Shown here: in pieces, positions 14,128 through 26,300 of the stretch | Layout: every line of letters begins with the position of its first letter | Position numbering within the stretch: the stretch's first letter is position 1 | Virus record (IMG/VR): IMGVR_UViG_3300024255_001800 | Location: 1-48,698 of that record | DNA length: 48,698 bases | DNA from: a virus | Reading direction: 5' to 3' (one strand) | Position numbers and translations under genes: made by a program | The notes under the pieces: model-generated | Told to the model about the DNA's origin: nothing | Seen by the model: only the letters and a program-made list of their open reading frames with translations | The model's database searches: none

Positions 14128-14574
14128 ATGGATTTAAAATCATTACTGGTAGACAGTAAAACTACTTGGGCTGAGTTCCCAGGTTTAGATGGATTTGAAG
14201 TAGAACTTGCAAATTTATCTAGAAAAGAATTAGTAAACTTAAGAAAAAAGTGTACTACAAATAAGTTCAACAGAAAAACTAGAGCATTTGAGGAGTCTTT
14301 AGATGACGAAAAGTTTGTAAAAGAGTTTACGGAATCAACTGTAAAAGGTTGGAAAGGTTTAAAACTTAAATACTTGGAAGATTTAATACTCGTAGACCTT
14401 AAAGGGCAAGACCCAGAAATGGAAATGGAATACTCTTACGAAAATGCACAAGTCTTAGTAGAAAACTCATCAGAGTTTGATAATTGGCTCAACGAGGTAG
14501 TCTTTGATTTAGAAAACTTTCGTACAAAAGAACAGGCAAAAACTATTAAAAAACCTGGAGTTGTTTCTAAATAA
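14128..14574 (+). CDS. Tail assembly chaperone, gpG-like
   Basis: The 148-residue helical protein (DLKSLLVDSKTTWAEFPGLD, GFEVELANLSRKELVNLRKK) lies between tube and tape-measure genes, where lambda-type chaperones sit. LSRKELVNLRKKC and FVKEFTESTVKGWKGL match typical TAC sequences. In such phages a frameshift near the end adds a second domain (gpGT). Here the next ORF is open in the +1 (-2) frame from 14513, and the overlap region has only a poor start signal. GGAG precedes the ATG. Confidence 0.75.
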   Translation: MDLKSLLVDSKTTWAEFPGLDGFEVELANLSRKELVNLRKKCTTNKFNRKTRAFEESLDDEKFVKEFTESTVKGWKGLKLKYLEDLILVDLKGQDPEMEMEYSYENAQVLVENSSEFDNWLNEVVFDLENFRTKEQAKTIKKPGVVSK

Positions 14575-14920
14575 TAAAGACGTAGGAATGACTAAAGACC
14601 AGTATCTCGAAATGTGCGAGCAAACTGGAGAAGAAATAGACTGGGATAAATGTCCTCCTAGCTGGGAGGATTTTCCAGATTTTGTAGTAACTGCACTAAA
14701 CATATTTAATAGTTTAGGTGACAGAATTTATGGGGATGTAGGTTATGTTGGAAAAGATTTTACTAATCTACAATTCTTGATAGAATTAAATGGAATAGAA
14801 GAACATCAAAAAGATTTTCTTTTTGAGGTAGTACTGTGGTTAGACAGTAGAGCTATCGAAAAATCTCAGAAAAGATTAAAAGCTGAGTACGATAAAATGA
14901 AAAATAGAAATGGCAGATAA
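14561..14920 (+). CDS. Second part of tail assembly chaperone (gpT-like), probably a frameshift extension
   Basis: This frame encodes 119 residues from TTG 14561, or 110 from ATG 14588, and is acidic and helical (QYLEMCEQTGEEIDWDKCPP, DFLFEVVLWLDSRAIEK). Both candidate starts have purine-rich sequence butted directly against them with no spacer. The frame is open back to 14513 within the gpG-like gene. I therefore think it is expressed mainly as a fusion through a +1 or -2 shift. It overlaps the tape measure start by 11 bases. Confidence 0.65.
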   Translation: MFLNNKDVGMTKDQYLEMCEQTGEEIDWDKCPPSWEDFPDFVVTALNIFNSLGDRIYGDVGYVGKDFTNLQFLIELNGIEEHQKDFLFEVVLWLDSRAIEKSQKRLKAEYDKMKNRNGR

Positions 14921-17900
14921 TAAAGTAATAATTGAACTACTGATTTCCGAAAAGGGAAAGAAAGTATCTATGGTCGAAAAACAGACTGCTAAACTTACTG
15001 AAACTACTAAAAAACATAAAAAAGCTCAAGATAATTCAACAAAGTCTGGAAGCAAGTATCACACTCAACAAAAAGCAATACATCAAACTAATTTATCGTC
15101 TGCAAAAGGTTTTTCAAAAATGAACCAAACCCTCGGAGAAGGGGGTTCATCAGGTTTAGTAGGAGCATATGCTACTTTAGCAGCTAACGTCTTTGCAGCA
15201 ACAGCTGCTTTCAATGCTTTAAGACAAGCATCTCAAGTACAACAACTTGTAGAAGGCTTAGAAGCTTTAGGAAGAGCATCCGGAGACAACTTAACATTAT
15301 TAGCACAAAGAATAAAAGATGCTGCAGGACAGGCCATTGCATTAGACCAAGCACTAAGAGTTGCTTCGGTTGGAGCTTCGGCTGGATTTGATGGAAAACA
15401 GTTAGAAGGGTTAGCAATTGTAGCTAGGTCTGCTGCTATAGCACTTGGTAGAGATGTCGGAGACGCAATTGACAGACTAGCAAGAGGTGCCGCAAAACTC
15501 GAACCAGAAATTTTAGATGAATTAGGCATCTTTGTTAGACTAGACGATGCTTCAGCAAAATATGCAGCTAGTATAGGTGTTGCTACTTCTGAGCTGACTA
15601 GATTCCAGCAAAGACAAGCTTTTGCAAATGAAATTATAGAACAAGGCGGACAAAAGTTCTCAGAGATAGGAGATAATGTAGATGTATCTTCTTTTGATGC
15701 TTTAGCAGCTACTTTAGGAGACTTAGCACGTAGCTTTACAGATTTTTTCAATACAGTACTTGGGCCGATAGCAAGTTTCTTTGCTAATAATACCGTTGCG
15801 CTAGCAGGTTTCTTTATGGCGATAACAAAAGGCATAATGAGTCAAGCTTTACCTATGCTTAATAAGTTTGCTGCGTCCGCTCAGAAAGGTGCAATGCTAC
15901 AAGTTCAACAAGCTCAAGCTGCAGCTAGACGAATTGATAGAGAAATACAAGGACAGAGAAATTTACTTAAACCTATAAAAAATAGTGAACTAGCTTATAA
16001 TCAGTTGTTTGGAAAAATGAAACAAGGTACTGCAACTGCCGCAGAATTAAAACTGATGGAACAAAGTTTAGCAAAATCTATTAGACAAAGACAAGCAGTA
16101 CTTTTAACAGGAAGCGCAAAAACTCTCGCAGCAAGACAAGCAGAGTTAGCAACTACAGTACAACAACAACGAGAATTACAAAAGTTAATAAAATTAGAAA
16201 ATAGTAGAGCGGGTAAAGCCGGAGACATTAAAGTTCTTTCTGCAGGAGCAAAATCAAAAAGAAGCGAACAAGCAGTATTTAGAGAATTAGATAAAGACCC
16301 AAGTTTTAAAGGATATATGAGAGCTTTTGGATTATCAAATCTAGCGCAGAAAAAATATAAAAAGAATTTAGGAGACTCAATAAATTCAACTAAGTTATTC
16401 GGATTCAATTTAGGATTTTTAGGCAAAGCAGCAAATAAAGCTAGACCTGCGATTTTTGGGTTTGGGCTTACATCAAAAATAGCAATTAAAGGAATATTTA
16501 CAGCCATACCTGTTATAGGACAATTACTATTTGCATTAGATTTATTAATTGTTGGTCTTAAAAATACAATTAAATTTTTTGCAGGTTTTCGAGGAGAAGC
16601 TACTAGATTAGAAAAAGCAACAGATGCTTTGGCTTCTCAAACTAAATTTTATGCAGAAACTCAATCAGCTTCTGCAGAAGCAAATAAAAGTGCTTCCGAA
16701 GCTTTGAAAACTACTTCTGCAGCAACATCAGAATTAATAAATACTACTAGAGAATACTCCGAGGCACAAAAAAGTGCTAGAAAAGAAAGCAGTATATTTG
16801 GAAAGTTGCTTCAAGGAATATTTGTACGTATATCTTTTAGATGGATGCAGTTTACAGCTTTGTTTAATATTTTTGATGGAATACTTACAAGAATAGGAAT
16901 TCAATTTCAAATTTTTGCAGCAACAATTGCTAAAGATTTAAGATTCATTATTAATTTAGCAATAAGAGCTATCAATTTAATAAATAGAGATACAGGAATA
17001 GAGCCTATCGAACTAATTAGTGCTGAAGGTCAAGATGCAAAAATTAATGCTCTAAAATTACAACTATTAGAACTTGCTGATGGAAGAGAAAAGTTAATGT
17101 CTGGAGAGAGTCTAAGCATCTTTGGAGCAGAGGCCGGAACTAGCGCAGAGTTGAAATCTTTTCAAACAGTATTACAATCTGCTGGGATAGCGGCTCAAGA
17201 GCTTCAATCTTTTTTAGGTACAGATAATATAAATAACTTTGCACAACAAATTCAAGAAGCAAATTCAAGTAAAAGTCTAGGAGGTTTTTCTCCAGAAATT
17301 CAAAATCTAATTAATAGTCTAGGAATTTTTGATGACCAAGTTTTATCAAGTTCTGAATTAATTACTTTATTAAATAGCGCGTTAGAAGAAGGAACAAAAG
17401 TTAGTGTTAATCAAGGAGATGCAGTAAATTCTTTAGGAGAAACTTTTAAAAATAGTGGACAAAAAATTAATGAGTTTTTAAATTCTTTCAACAAACAAAC
17501 ATCAGTAAGTACCTTTTCAGGTCTAGTAAAAACTATTAATAAAGACTTCCAGGAATTAAGCGCAGATACCGCAGGAGAGGCTATACTAGAATCCTTTGAT
17601 GGAGCAACAGCTTCTTTTAAATCACTAATAGAAAATGGCTCCCTACTTGCTCCTCTACTAAAAGAACAAGAAAAAGAATTAGATGCTATACTACAGAAAA
17701 ATGGAAAAATAACTGATGAAGATAGAAAGAGAATAGCATTAAAACTAGGAATACCTGCAACTATAAAGCAAGAAACAGCCGCTTTAGAAGCTTTAGTAGT
17801 CAAACTAAATAATGCGTTACTTTTTGATAAAGCCAGACTAGACACATTAAAAGCACAAGAACAAGCAGTCTCTAAACAAGCAAAAATGAATGCTTCAGCT

Positions 17901-19592
17901 ACAGCAGCGCAGATTGCTCTTTCTAATCAACAAGGAACTATTACTTTAAATAGGTTACAAGATGAAGCAGCTCTACAAGAACAAACTTTAGGTCTTTCAA
18001 AAGGACAAGTTCTTACTCAAGAAGAGTTAAACAAAAAAAGTGAAGATGAACGACAAAAATATGCAACTCTACTAGAAAAAAGAGTTGAAATTGCAAAAGT
18101 TTCTGCGTCACAAATAGGAACAGACGAAGAGTTAGCAAAAATAGGACTACAAGCAAATGCTCTTGCAACAGCACAACTCGCAACTGTAAAACAAAAACAA
18201 GCATTTTTAGCTACTGAGCTAAAGACGACTCAAATACTATCAAATGTAAGTAAAGGACTCGGAGGAAAGTTATCTCCGGCACAGCAGTTAGAAGCACAGA
18301 AAAAACTAGCAGAAAACAAAATTAAAAACTTTGAAGACGAACTTAAGTTATTAAATGCAAGATTAGCTTTTGAAATAACAATAGCAAATGCACGACTTGT
18401 TGCTGAAGGAATAGATAAAACAATCCGAGAAGATATTATAGCGGACTTAAAAACACAACAAGCAATTCAAGCAGATATATTAGGATTAAAAATTGAAGGA
18501 GCAAAAGAAGAGGCAAAAACAGTTGGAGCAAGTAATTTTACAGGATTATTAAGTACAGGTACTTTTGCAGACCAAAATACAGCCGCGGATACAGCTATAA
18601 CTGAGTTAGGTACAACATCAGGAAAAGACACTCAAGGCAAACTAGAGATAATGAATGATTTCATGAGCCCTATGAGAGATGCTCTTAATGAACTAGGTCC
18701 TGGGGGAGAACTTGTAGCAACAGCTCAAGAAGGCATACTAACTTTAGCTTCAGCTTTTGATATTGTTGCAAATACGACAGACAATGCTGCAGGTAAAATG
18801 GCAGCTGTTGGAGCCGCCGTAACAGCAATAAGTGCAATAATGCAAGCAAGTTCAAAAGCACAAGTTGCAGAAATAGATAATCAAATAAAAGCAGAGCAAG
18901 CAAGAGACGGAAAATCTAAAGAGTCTGTAAGTAAAATAGCAGCAATGGAGAAAAAGAAAGAAGGTATCCAAAGAAAAGCTTTTGAACAAAAGAAAAAGAT
19001 GGATATTGCTTCAGCAGTCATAAGCACTGCTTTAGGTATTACAAGAGCTCTTGAATTAGGCCCTATAATTGGTCCAATACTTGCCGTGATGCAAGCAGCA
19101 ATGGGAATGGCTCAAATTGGAATAATAAAGAAACAACAGTTCCAAGGTAGTACTGGGGACGTAGCTGCACCAAATACTACACTAAGTTTAGGGGCTAGGT
19201 CAAATAGAGTAGACGTTTCTAGAGAGGCAGGAGCCGGAGAAGCTTCATATTTAAGAGGAGCTAAAGGTATAGGGTCTAATGCTAATGATTTCACAGGAAT
19301 GTCTATGGGCAAAAGAGGATATGCCAATGGCGGAGAAGGTATAATAGTTGGGGAAAGAGGTCCTGAAGTCATTGCACCAGCAGAACCTATAGATATTATA
19401 CCAAACTTTGCATTAGGTGGCTCAGGACAAAATATTACTTTTAACATAAATGCTGTAGATGGACAAAGTGTACAGAATATGTTAATGGACCAACAAGGAA
19501 CAATTGTAGGCGTAATTAGAGACGCTGCAAACTCATATGGTGAGGACTTCTTACCAGATGTAAATATTGGTTATGACATGGGAGGTTCATAA
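14910..19592 (+). CDS. Tail tape measure protein
   Basis: The 1560-residue length, long coiled coils and position identify the tape measure. It has an N-terminal helical domain, an Ala-rich region (GLVGAYATLAANVFAATAAF) and hydrophobic segments near residues 283-308, 515-557 and 1380-1408 that may enter the host membrane. It ends in Gly-rich sequence (GERGPEVIAPAEPIDIIPNF) and a terminal beta part. GERGPE near the C terminus is common in tape measures. At about 0.15 nm per residue the tail would be near 230 nm. It has no recognisable lysozyme or peptidase domain. Confidence 0.92.
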   Translation: MADNKVIIELLISEKGKKVSMVEKQTAKLTETTKKHKKAQDNSTKSGSKYHTQQKAIHQTNLSSAKGFSKMNQTLGEGGSSGLVGAYATLAANVFAATAAFNALRQASQVQQLVEGLEALGRASGDNLTLLAQRIKDAAGQAIALDQALRVASVGASAGFDGKQLEGLAIVARSAAIALGRDVGDAIDRLARGAAKLEPEILDELGIFVRLDDASAKYAASIGVATSELTRFQQRQAFANEIIEQGGQKFSEIGDNVDVSSFDALAATLGDLARSFTDFFNTVLGPIASFFANNTVALAGFFMAITKGIMSQALPMLNKFAASAQKGAMLQVQQAQAAARRIDREIQGQRNLLKPIKNSELAYNQLFGKMKQGTATAAELKLMEQSLAKSIRQRQAVLLTGSAKTLAARQAELATTVQQQRELQKLIKLENSRAGKAGDIKVLSAGAKSKRSEQAVFRELDKDPSFKGYMRAFGLSNLAQKKYKKNLGDSINSTKLFGFNLGFLGKAANKARPAIFGFGLTSKIAIKGIFTAIPVIGQLLFALDLLIVGLKNTIKFFAGFRGEATRLEKATDALASQTKFYAETQSASAEANKSASEALKTTSAATSELINTTREYSEAQKSARKESSIFGKLLQGIFVRISFRWMQFTALFNIFDGILTRIGIQFQIFAATIAKDLRFIINLAIRAINLINRDTGIEPIELISAEGQDAKINALKLQLLELADGREKLMSGESLSIFGAEAGTSAELKSFQTVLQSAGIAAQELQSFLGTDNINNFAQQIQEANSSKSLGGFSPEIQNLINSLGIFDDQVLSSSELITLLNSALEEGTKVSVNQGDAVNSLGETFKNSGQKINEFLNSFNKQTSVSTFSGLVKTINKDFQELSADTAGEAILESFDGATASFKSLIENGSLLAPLLKEQEKELDAILQKNGKITDEDRKRIALKLGIPATIKQETAALEALVVKLNNALLFDKARLDTLKAQEQAVSKQAKMNASATAAQIALSNQQGTITLNRLQDEAALQEQTLGLSKGQVLTQEELNKKSEDERQKYATLLEKRVEIAKVSASQIGTDEELAKIGLQANALATAQLATVKQKQAFLATELKTTQILSNVSKGLGGKLSPAQQLEAQKKLAENKIKNFEDELKLLNARLAFEITIANARLVAEGIDKTIREDIIADLKTQQAIQADILGLKIEGAKEEAKTVGASNFTGLLSTGTFADQNTAADTAITELGTTSGKDTQGKLEIMNDFMSPMRDALNELGPGGELVATAQEGILTLASAFDIVANTTDNAAGKMAAVGAAVTAISAIMQASSKAQVAEIDNQIKAEQARDGKSKESVSKIAAMEKKKEGIQRKAFEQKKKMDIASAVISTALGITRALELGPIIGPILAVMQAAMGMAQIGIIKKQQFQGSTGDVAAPNTTLSLGARSNRVDVSREAGAGEASYLRGAKGIGSNANDFTGMSMGKRGYANGGEGIIVGERGPEVIAPAEPIDIIPNFALGGSGQNITFNINAVDGQSVQNMLMDQQGTIVGVIRDAANSYGEDFLPDVNIGYDMGGS

Positions 19593-20308
19593 TGGCGAGT
19601 TTTAGTACTTTTGCAAATAGACTACCAGACCCAAATTATGGGGTATCAGAATTTGGAAATAATGTAAATAGCGCGGCCAACTATGGCCCTGGATTTGCTT
19701 CAGTGAAATATTCTACCGAGTACCCTACCATGGTTTCTAGAACAAATAGTGGAAGAGTCGTAACTAGGTCAATAGTAGGACAAAAATTAAAAATAGCAAT
19801 AACTTATAATCCACTTACTAGAGATCAATTTGAACCTATATACTCTTTTTTACAAGAAAAGAAAGGAAGATTAAAACCGTTCTTTGTAGTACTTCCACAA
19901 TATACTGACCCTAGAGATGCTACTTGGTCTGGAAGTATAACTGTGGATGGGTCAATTACTGCAGGTACTGACAACTTTTTAGCAGACCACTCTTCTTTAA
20001 CAGGACAACCAAAAAGAGGAGATGTTTTTACTATAACAGATTCTGGAAATAGTAATCACAAGAAACTTTATACTGTAACAAGAGTTCAAGATAATTCAAC
20101 TTATTACAGTGGGGAAGCTCAACCTTCCTCTAACCAATATCGAATTTATTGCTCTCCAAATATTTTATATGATGTAACAGACAACTCAGTTTTAAAATTT
20201 GAATCACCAGAAATACGAGTAATTCAATCAGGAGATGTTCGAGAGTATAGTCTTGGAACAAATAACTTATACAGTTTTTCACTTAACTTAGAAGAGGCTT
20301 TACCGTAA
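19592..20308 (+). CDS. Distal tail / minor tail protein (gpM- or Dit-like)
   Basis: The 238-residue beta-rich protein follows the tape measure directly (start within the stop codon). It has SIVGQKLKIAITYNPLTRDQ, FEPIYSFLQEKKGRLKPFFV and a final REYSLGTNNLYSFSLNLEEA strand. The 'query against a fixed length of tail end plus FF.V' pattern is typical of lambda gpM/Dit-like hub proteins that cap the tube at the distal end. It would bind the tip protein encoded next. The central part (WSGSITVDGSITAGTDNFLA) looks like an inserted loop domain. Confidence 0.65.
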   Translation: MASFSTFANRLPDPNYGVSEFGNNVNSAANYGPGFASVKYSTEYPTMVSRTNSGRVVTRSIVGQKLKIAITYNPLTRDQFEPIYSFLQEKKGRLKPFFVVLPQYTDPRDATWSGSITVDGSITAGTDNFLADHSSLTGQPKRGDVFTITDSGNSNHKKLYTVTRVQDNSTYYSGEAQPSSNQYRIYCSPNILYDVTDNSVLKFESPEIRVIQSGDVREYSLGTNNLYSFSLNLEEALP

Positions 20309-23300
20309 TGGCTACCGAAAGAGATATAAATAGTACAATTAGAACAATGCTTTTAGACAATGAAGCATTTGAATACGCACATCTAATAAAATTTGAGCGT
20401 CCTCAACTACCTAGTGCAAATAATACATTTTCTACAAATGCAAATAAATTCGCGTATATTACAGACGCTACTAGAGATATTTCTTTTAATGACGGTTCTA
20501 CTAATGATGCAGGAAGTGCAAATGGTACTCAAATATATAGAGCTAATAAACTTTTAAATATCTCAGGATATAAAGAAAGCGTTCAAGCAAAAGCTGACAC
20601 AATGTCTTTAACTTTAGCTTCTGAAATATTAGGAACTTCTATACCTGCAAATTTAACTTTTACAAGTAATACCATTACTACTAATAGTATTGGAGTTGAT
20701 TTTGTAGAAGAAGGCTTCAAAGAAGGCGACAAAATTAAGTTAGAAGCTAATGACGGGGCTGGATCAAATCACAATAAACATTTCCTAATTACAGGATTCT
20801 CAAACTCAAACCAAAGCATAGCAATAGAAACTTTAGATGATTCTTTTACTACAAATAGTAGTGGAGAGCTTTATAATGTATCTATTGAATCAGAAGAAAT
20901 CAAAGGGCCTTTACTCGCTAGAGGTACAGATTTAGCAAATCCAAGCTTTTTAAATAAAAATGTAGAAGTACATAAAGTATTTTTTGACCCTGAAACAGGG
21001 CAAATAAAAGGAAATGCAAGTATACTTATATTTAAAGGGCTAATTACAAAAGCAAACATTACAGAAGACCCTTCAAGATCAAGTAGAGTTCAATGGACAC
21101 TAAGCAGCCACTGGGCAGACTTTAATAAAGTTCAAGGAAGAATGACCTCCGATGAAATACACAGAGCTTTAAATGCCAGTGGTAGTCCTCAAAGAGATGC
21201 GGCATTAAAAAAAGAATATGCTGATGATATGGGATTTATGCATGCAGATACAAGTGTAAATCTTGTTGCTACTTATAAAGAAAAATATCAAGAAATGGAA
21301 GTAAAAACTTCTAAGCATGGATTGTTTGGGTTAAAGACTAAAGTACAGACAAAAATGGTTGATAAAACTAGAGATAGAGATGTTGACTTAAAAGTTGATT
21401 TAGTTTCAAAATATCTTCCTGTTGTGTATGGTGTGCGTAGACTACCGGGTATTCCTGTATTTGCAGACACTCCTTCCAACGACCCAGACACAATTTATGT
21501 ACTGTATGCAATAGCCGAAGGAGAAGTAGAAGCAATCTATGATATTTATATTGATGGAGAGCCTTTAGTATGTTTAAATAAAGAAGATGAAGATAGTAGG
21601 TCAATAACTGGAACAAATTCAGAAAGTAGTGGAGTACTGTGTGCCGGTAGAGCTGATAGAGGAGAAACAATTAGAGGAAACAGTAGTTACTCTTCAACTT
21701 TACAAAATTATGCTACAGGAAAACAATCAAAGTTTCATGATAGTGAAAGGTCTTTTGATAAAAACTTTTACGACCAGTATGATGTGCAAGAAATCGATTA
21801 TATAACAGACTCAGGAAGTTACTATGATTACTATAACTCGGGTAGTGCAACCTCTTATACTGGAAGTACTCAAAATACTGTAGGCATAAGAGATGGACAA
21901 ACATTTCAAATAAGTGTTCCTCAACCTATTAAACTATGGTTTCATGCAGGAAAATCTGACCAAACAGCAAATTCAAAACTTATAGATATAGCAACAGGAG
22001 CAACAAAATTTAAACGCCAAATAGACTACTTTAATAACTCAAATGGAGAAGAGTACTGGTCAACTAATCATAGACTATTAGATACAGCATATGTACTAGC
22101 GGAAATAACAGTAAATGAAGAAAACACAGATATTCCAGAACTTGAGTTTGTTGTTAGAGGTAGAATACACGAAGGATATAACTACGACTTCACTTATAGA
22201 CACGATGATAAAGGATATTCAAGCGAGGATACAGCTAATTTTACTTTGGGAGAATCAGTAACTTTTTATAGAACAAGTGATAATGCTGTTTTAAACACTA
22301 CTACAGTTAGAGATGTTTTCGAAGAAACAGACCCTAGAACAGGTTCAGTCTATAATAAAATTAGATTTGCAGATAGACCGTATCACTCTAGTAACTTTAC
22401 TTATATTGATGATGCACCTATTCATACAGAGTTTTATGCAAAAGACTCAAGTAATAATATGTGGCACATGCTAACATGGAATCATAATGATATAGACAAT
22501 TCAGATGCATACTTACCTAATCAAGGTTCAAATATTTCAAGCATTGGAAGAAATTCTGGCACAGGCAAACTAGAATTATCTGTAGGTGATACTGATTTAA
22601 GTGGACAAACTAAATTCAAGATAGTTGGAACAGGTGCAGGACAGTTAGAAGGAATAGAAAATTCTACTTTAACTGGAACATACTCTAATCAGGTTGTAAC
22701 TTTAAATGTTTATGTAGGTACTTTAACAGGAAGTGATACTATTTCAAGTGGTAGAATTATTGGCTCTAAACAAGTTAAGCTACCTTCTGCTGCTTCTTCT
22801 ACAGATGATTTTTACAATGACCAATTTATTGAAATAACTTCAGGTCAAGGAGTTGGAGAAAAAAGAAGAATTACAGACTATAATGGTACTACAAAGATTG
22901 CTACATTAAAAACTAATTTTATTGACCATCCAAATGCAAGTAGTGATTACAAAGTATTTGGCAGAGGAAGTGATTTACGTTCAGGAAACAATCCAGCATT
23001 ACATACATTAGATTATATAACAAATAATACTTTCGGAAAAGGTTTAGATTTAGAAAAAGATATTTCATTACAAACTTTTACAAATTCAGCAAGAACTTGT
23101 GACTCTCGTTCTGATATTACTATAGCTGCTACTACGGCTGCTACAGTTGGAGATGAATATATATTAACTAATGATGGAACGGCTTCAGGAACTGTAATCG
23201 CACGAGGAAAAGTCAAAAGCTCTACACAAGTCGCAACCCATAACTCAATAGTACTAGAAAACGTTATAGGACAATTTCAAAGAATATGGCAAAAATGGAT

Positions 23301-26300
23301 ATACTATAAAGTAGGGGATATCATATATACAAACTCTGGAGATTTATTTAGAGTTCCTTCTTCCAAAGGAAATGGCTATATTGATGTACAACCTACCAAC
23401 GGTAGTAGACAAGGATTGACATATATAAACAACGTTACTTTATATAAAGCAACAAATACAGGAGTTACTCTTACAACCTTTGGGAAAAAGTATGTAGAAA
23501 ATTATAGTTTATATGATTCAGATTTTGTACAATACTGGAGATGGGTAGGCTGGGAACACGATCATCAAAGATGGTGTACTCGTCACCAAATGAATGTAGT
23601 GCTTGAAACAAGTAGTTCTGTTTTTCAAAATACTACAAATATGTTAGAGCATTATAATGGTATTCTTAGTTATTCTAATGGAAAATATGAACTAGAAGTA
23701 GAAGCTCAAGAAGATATTCCGAGTGATAATAGTCCTTATCATATAAAATATGGAGATATAATTGGTTCTTTAAAAGTCACAGAAGACCCAAGCAGAAAAA
23801 GTTTTAATACAATTAACGCGTCTCTATCAGACCCCGGCAACAAATGGTCAAATACTTCTGTAGCTTTTTATAATTCAAACTTTGTAAAAGCAGACAGAAA
23901 TGTAGTAAAAACAGGAAATCTACAATTTTCTGGAATTACAAATTACTGGAACGCAAGAATAAATGCAGAAAGATTTTTAACAGAATCTCGTTTTCCTTTG
24001 CAGATATCTTTTACTATAATGCCAAAAGGTATACTACTAAAAGCAGGACAAGTATTAAAAATAGATTATGATAGATTTGGATGGAGTGGTAAACTTTTCC
24101 GTATTCAAGATTTATCTGTAAACACAGATTGTTTAGTTAGCGTATCAGCAGTTGAATATGATGATTCAATGTATGTAATATCAAATACAAGAACATCTGC
24201 AGTAAGTAGTACAGAAAATCCGGGAGCGCCTGGTACAGGGACTCCTACTACACCTACAGATTTGACAGGCTCTACTGATAAACAAGGAGTTACAGCTCTT
24301 ACTTGGACAAATGCAACTAACTTTATAAACTCAAGTGATTCTACTGAAATATGGGCTTCGGATGATAATAATAGGTCAAACGCTACTAAAATAGGAGAAG
24401 CGGATAATGAGACTACCTTCAATCACGCTTTAGGAGAAGAAGCAGCAAAATACTATTGGATTCGACATAAGAGAGTTATATCAAAAAGAAGGTCTAAACA
24501 AAAAACAACAATATTTTCAGCTTATCATCCAAGTGAGGTAACAGCTGGAGTGCCGGGAACAGCTAAATCTCCAGCGCAAATAACTGTAAACTTAACAAAC
24601 CCAAGTATGACCTTGCAACAAACAAATGCAGGTTCAATAAACTATGCCGCAACTGGAACAGATATTCAAGTTATACTTGGAGAAAATATACTAATAAATG
24701 ACCAGTCCGGCGACCAAGCAAACAGTAGCTTCAGAGTTGCAGTATCTGCGTCAAATATTACAGCAGGTTCAGAAAGCACTGTCAATGATGCAAATAGTAA
24801 TGCAACAATATTTAGAATAGGAAATCATGGGAATGCAACTTCGGATACTCCTGTAATTACCTATACAATTACGGTTAAAGATGGAGTAGGCTCAACTACG
24901 ACCTTACAACGTTTTCAACATTTTGCTGTCGCACAAGATGGAGCACCTGGTAACGATGGGTTTACGATTACAGGAACAAATACAAACCATACATTTACAG
25001 GAAATACTACAGGGGCTGCAAGTGCCACAGGATTTTCTTGTGACTTTGTAATTAGAGAAGGAGCAACTACATGGACTTATGATGGCTCTTCTCCATACTC
25101 GTCGAATTCTTATAGGTATGGTTCTTTAACAGACTCAAATGTTTCTTCTAGTGTTGCTTCAGATGGTACAATTACTATTGATTCAAATTCAGCACTATTA
25201 TCGGGGACTTCAACACTAACAGGAAGTATAATTGTACCAATTTATGATAACTCAGACGACACTTTACTTACTACAGCAGTAATTAGCTTAAATAAAACTA
25301 TAGAAGGATTAGTGGGACAAGACGCAAAATCTATAAGAATATCAACAAGTTCTTTAGTGTTTACTCAAGCAAAAAACGGAACATTAAGCCCAAATTCAAT
25401 AACTCTTACTGCAAATAGACAAAATGTTTCAAGTAGTTCAAGTTTTAACACTAATCCAAATGTGAGTTTAACAGGCAGTGGGGATACTAGAACTTTAACA
25501 AGTGCAAACTTTGGGTCAAATACTTCAGTAACAGTAACAGTAAGTGCCGATACAGTTTCAGATACAGTCACTCTTATTAGAGTCGAAGAGGGTTCTGATG
25601 CTCTTACAATTGTAAATTCAAACCCTGCACATACTGTCCCTTCTACAAATACAGGGGTTGTTAACTCAGGAAACTTAACAGGAAGTGGCACTACTATAAA
25701 AGTATTTGAAGGAGCCACTTCACTAGATTATGATGCTAGTGGTACAACAGCGGGGCATTGGACAGTATCTGCATCACAAAGTCCTAGCTCAACTCTTTCT
25801 ACAACAAGTGTCTCGGATAGCGGCAATGATGCGGTTGTAAATGATTATACTTCAATGGCTACTGGTACAGATAATGTAGTAGTTACTTATACAATAACAG
25901 GTAAAAAATTAAATGGAGAAAATTTCTCTTTGCAGACTTCACAAAGTATTGCTAAATCAAAAACAGGTACACCAGGTGGGGCAGGAGTTCGTGGCGGAAG
26001 TATATTTACTTTTGAAGAATCTACTACAAGTGGAATAAGTGCTTCAGATGCTTCTGACTTTGCAGGAACTTTAGATACTGGCACCGCTCAAGCAGTAGCA
26101 GCAGCAGTAATTGCAGCCGCTTCTGATGGCACGATAAGACCAAACGATAGAATAACAGTAACAGACAATAGCGCAGATAAAGCTGGAACAAGAGTATATA
26201 CTGGAAGTGCGACTACAAGTTCTGGCTCTGTAGGAACTTCAGACTATAGTTCTTTAGTTGTAGAAACATTTAATGGCTCTGTAATCGTAGACGGAACTCT

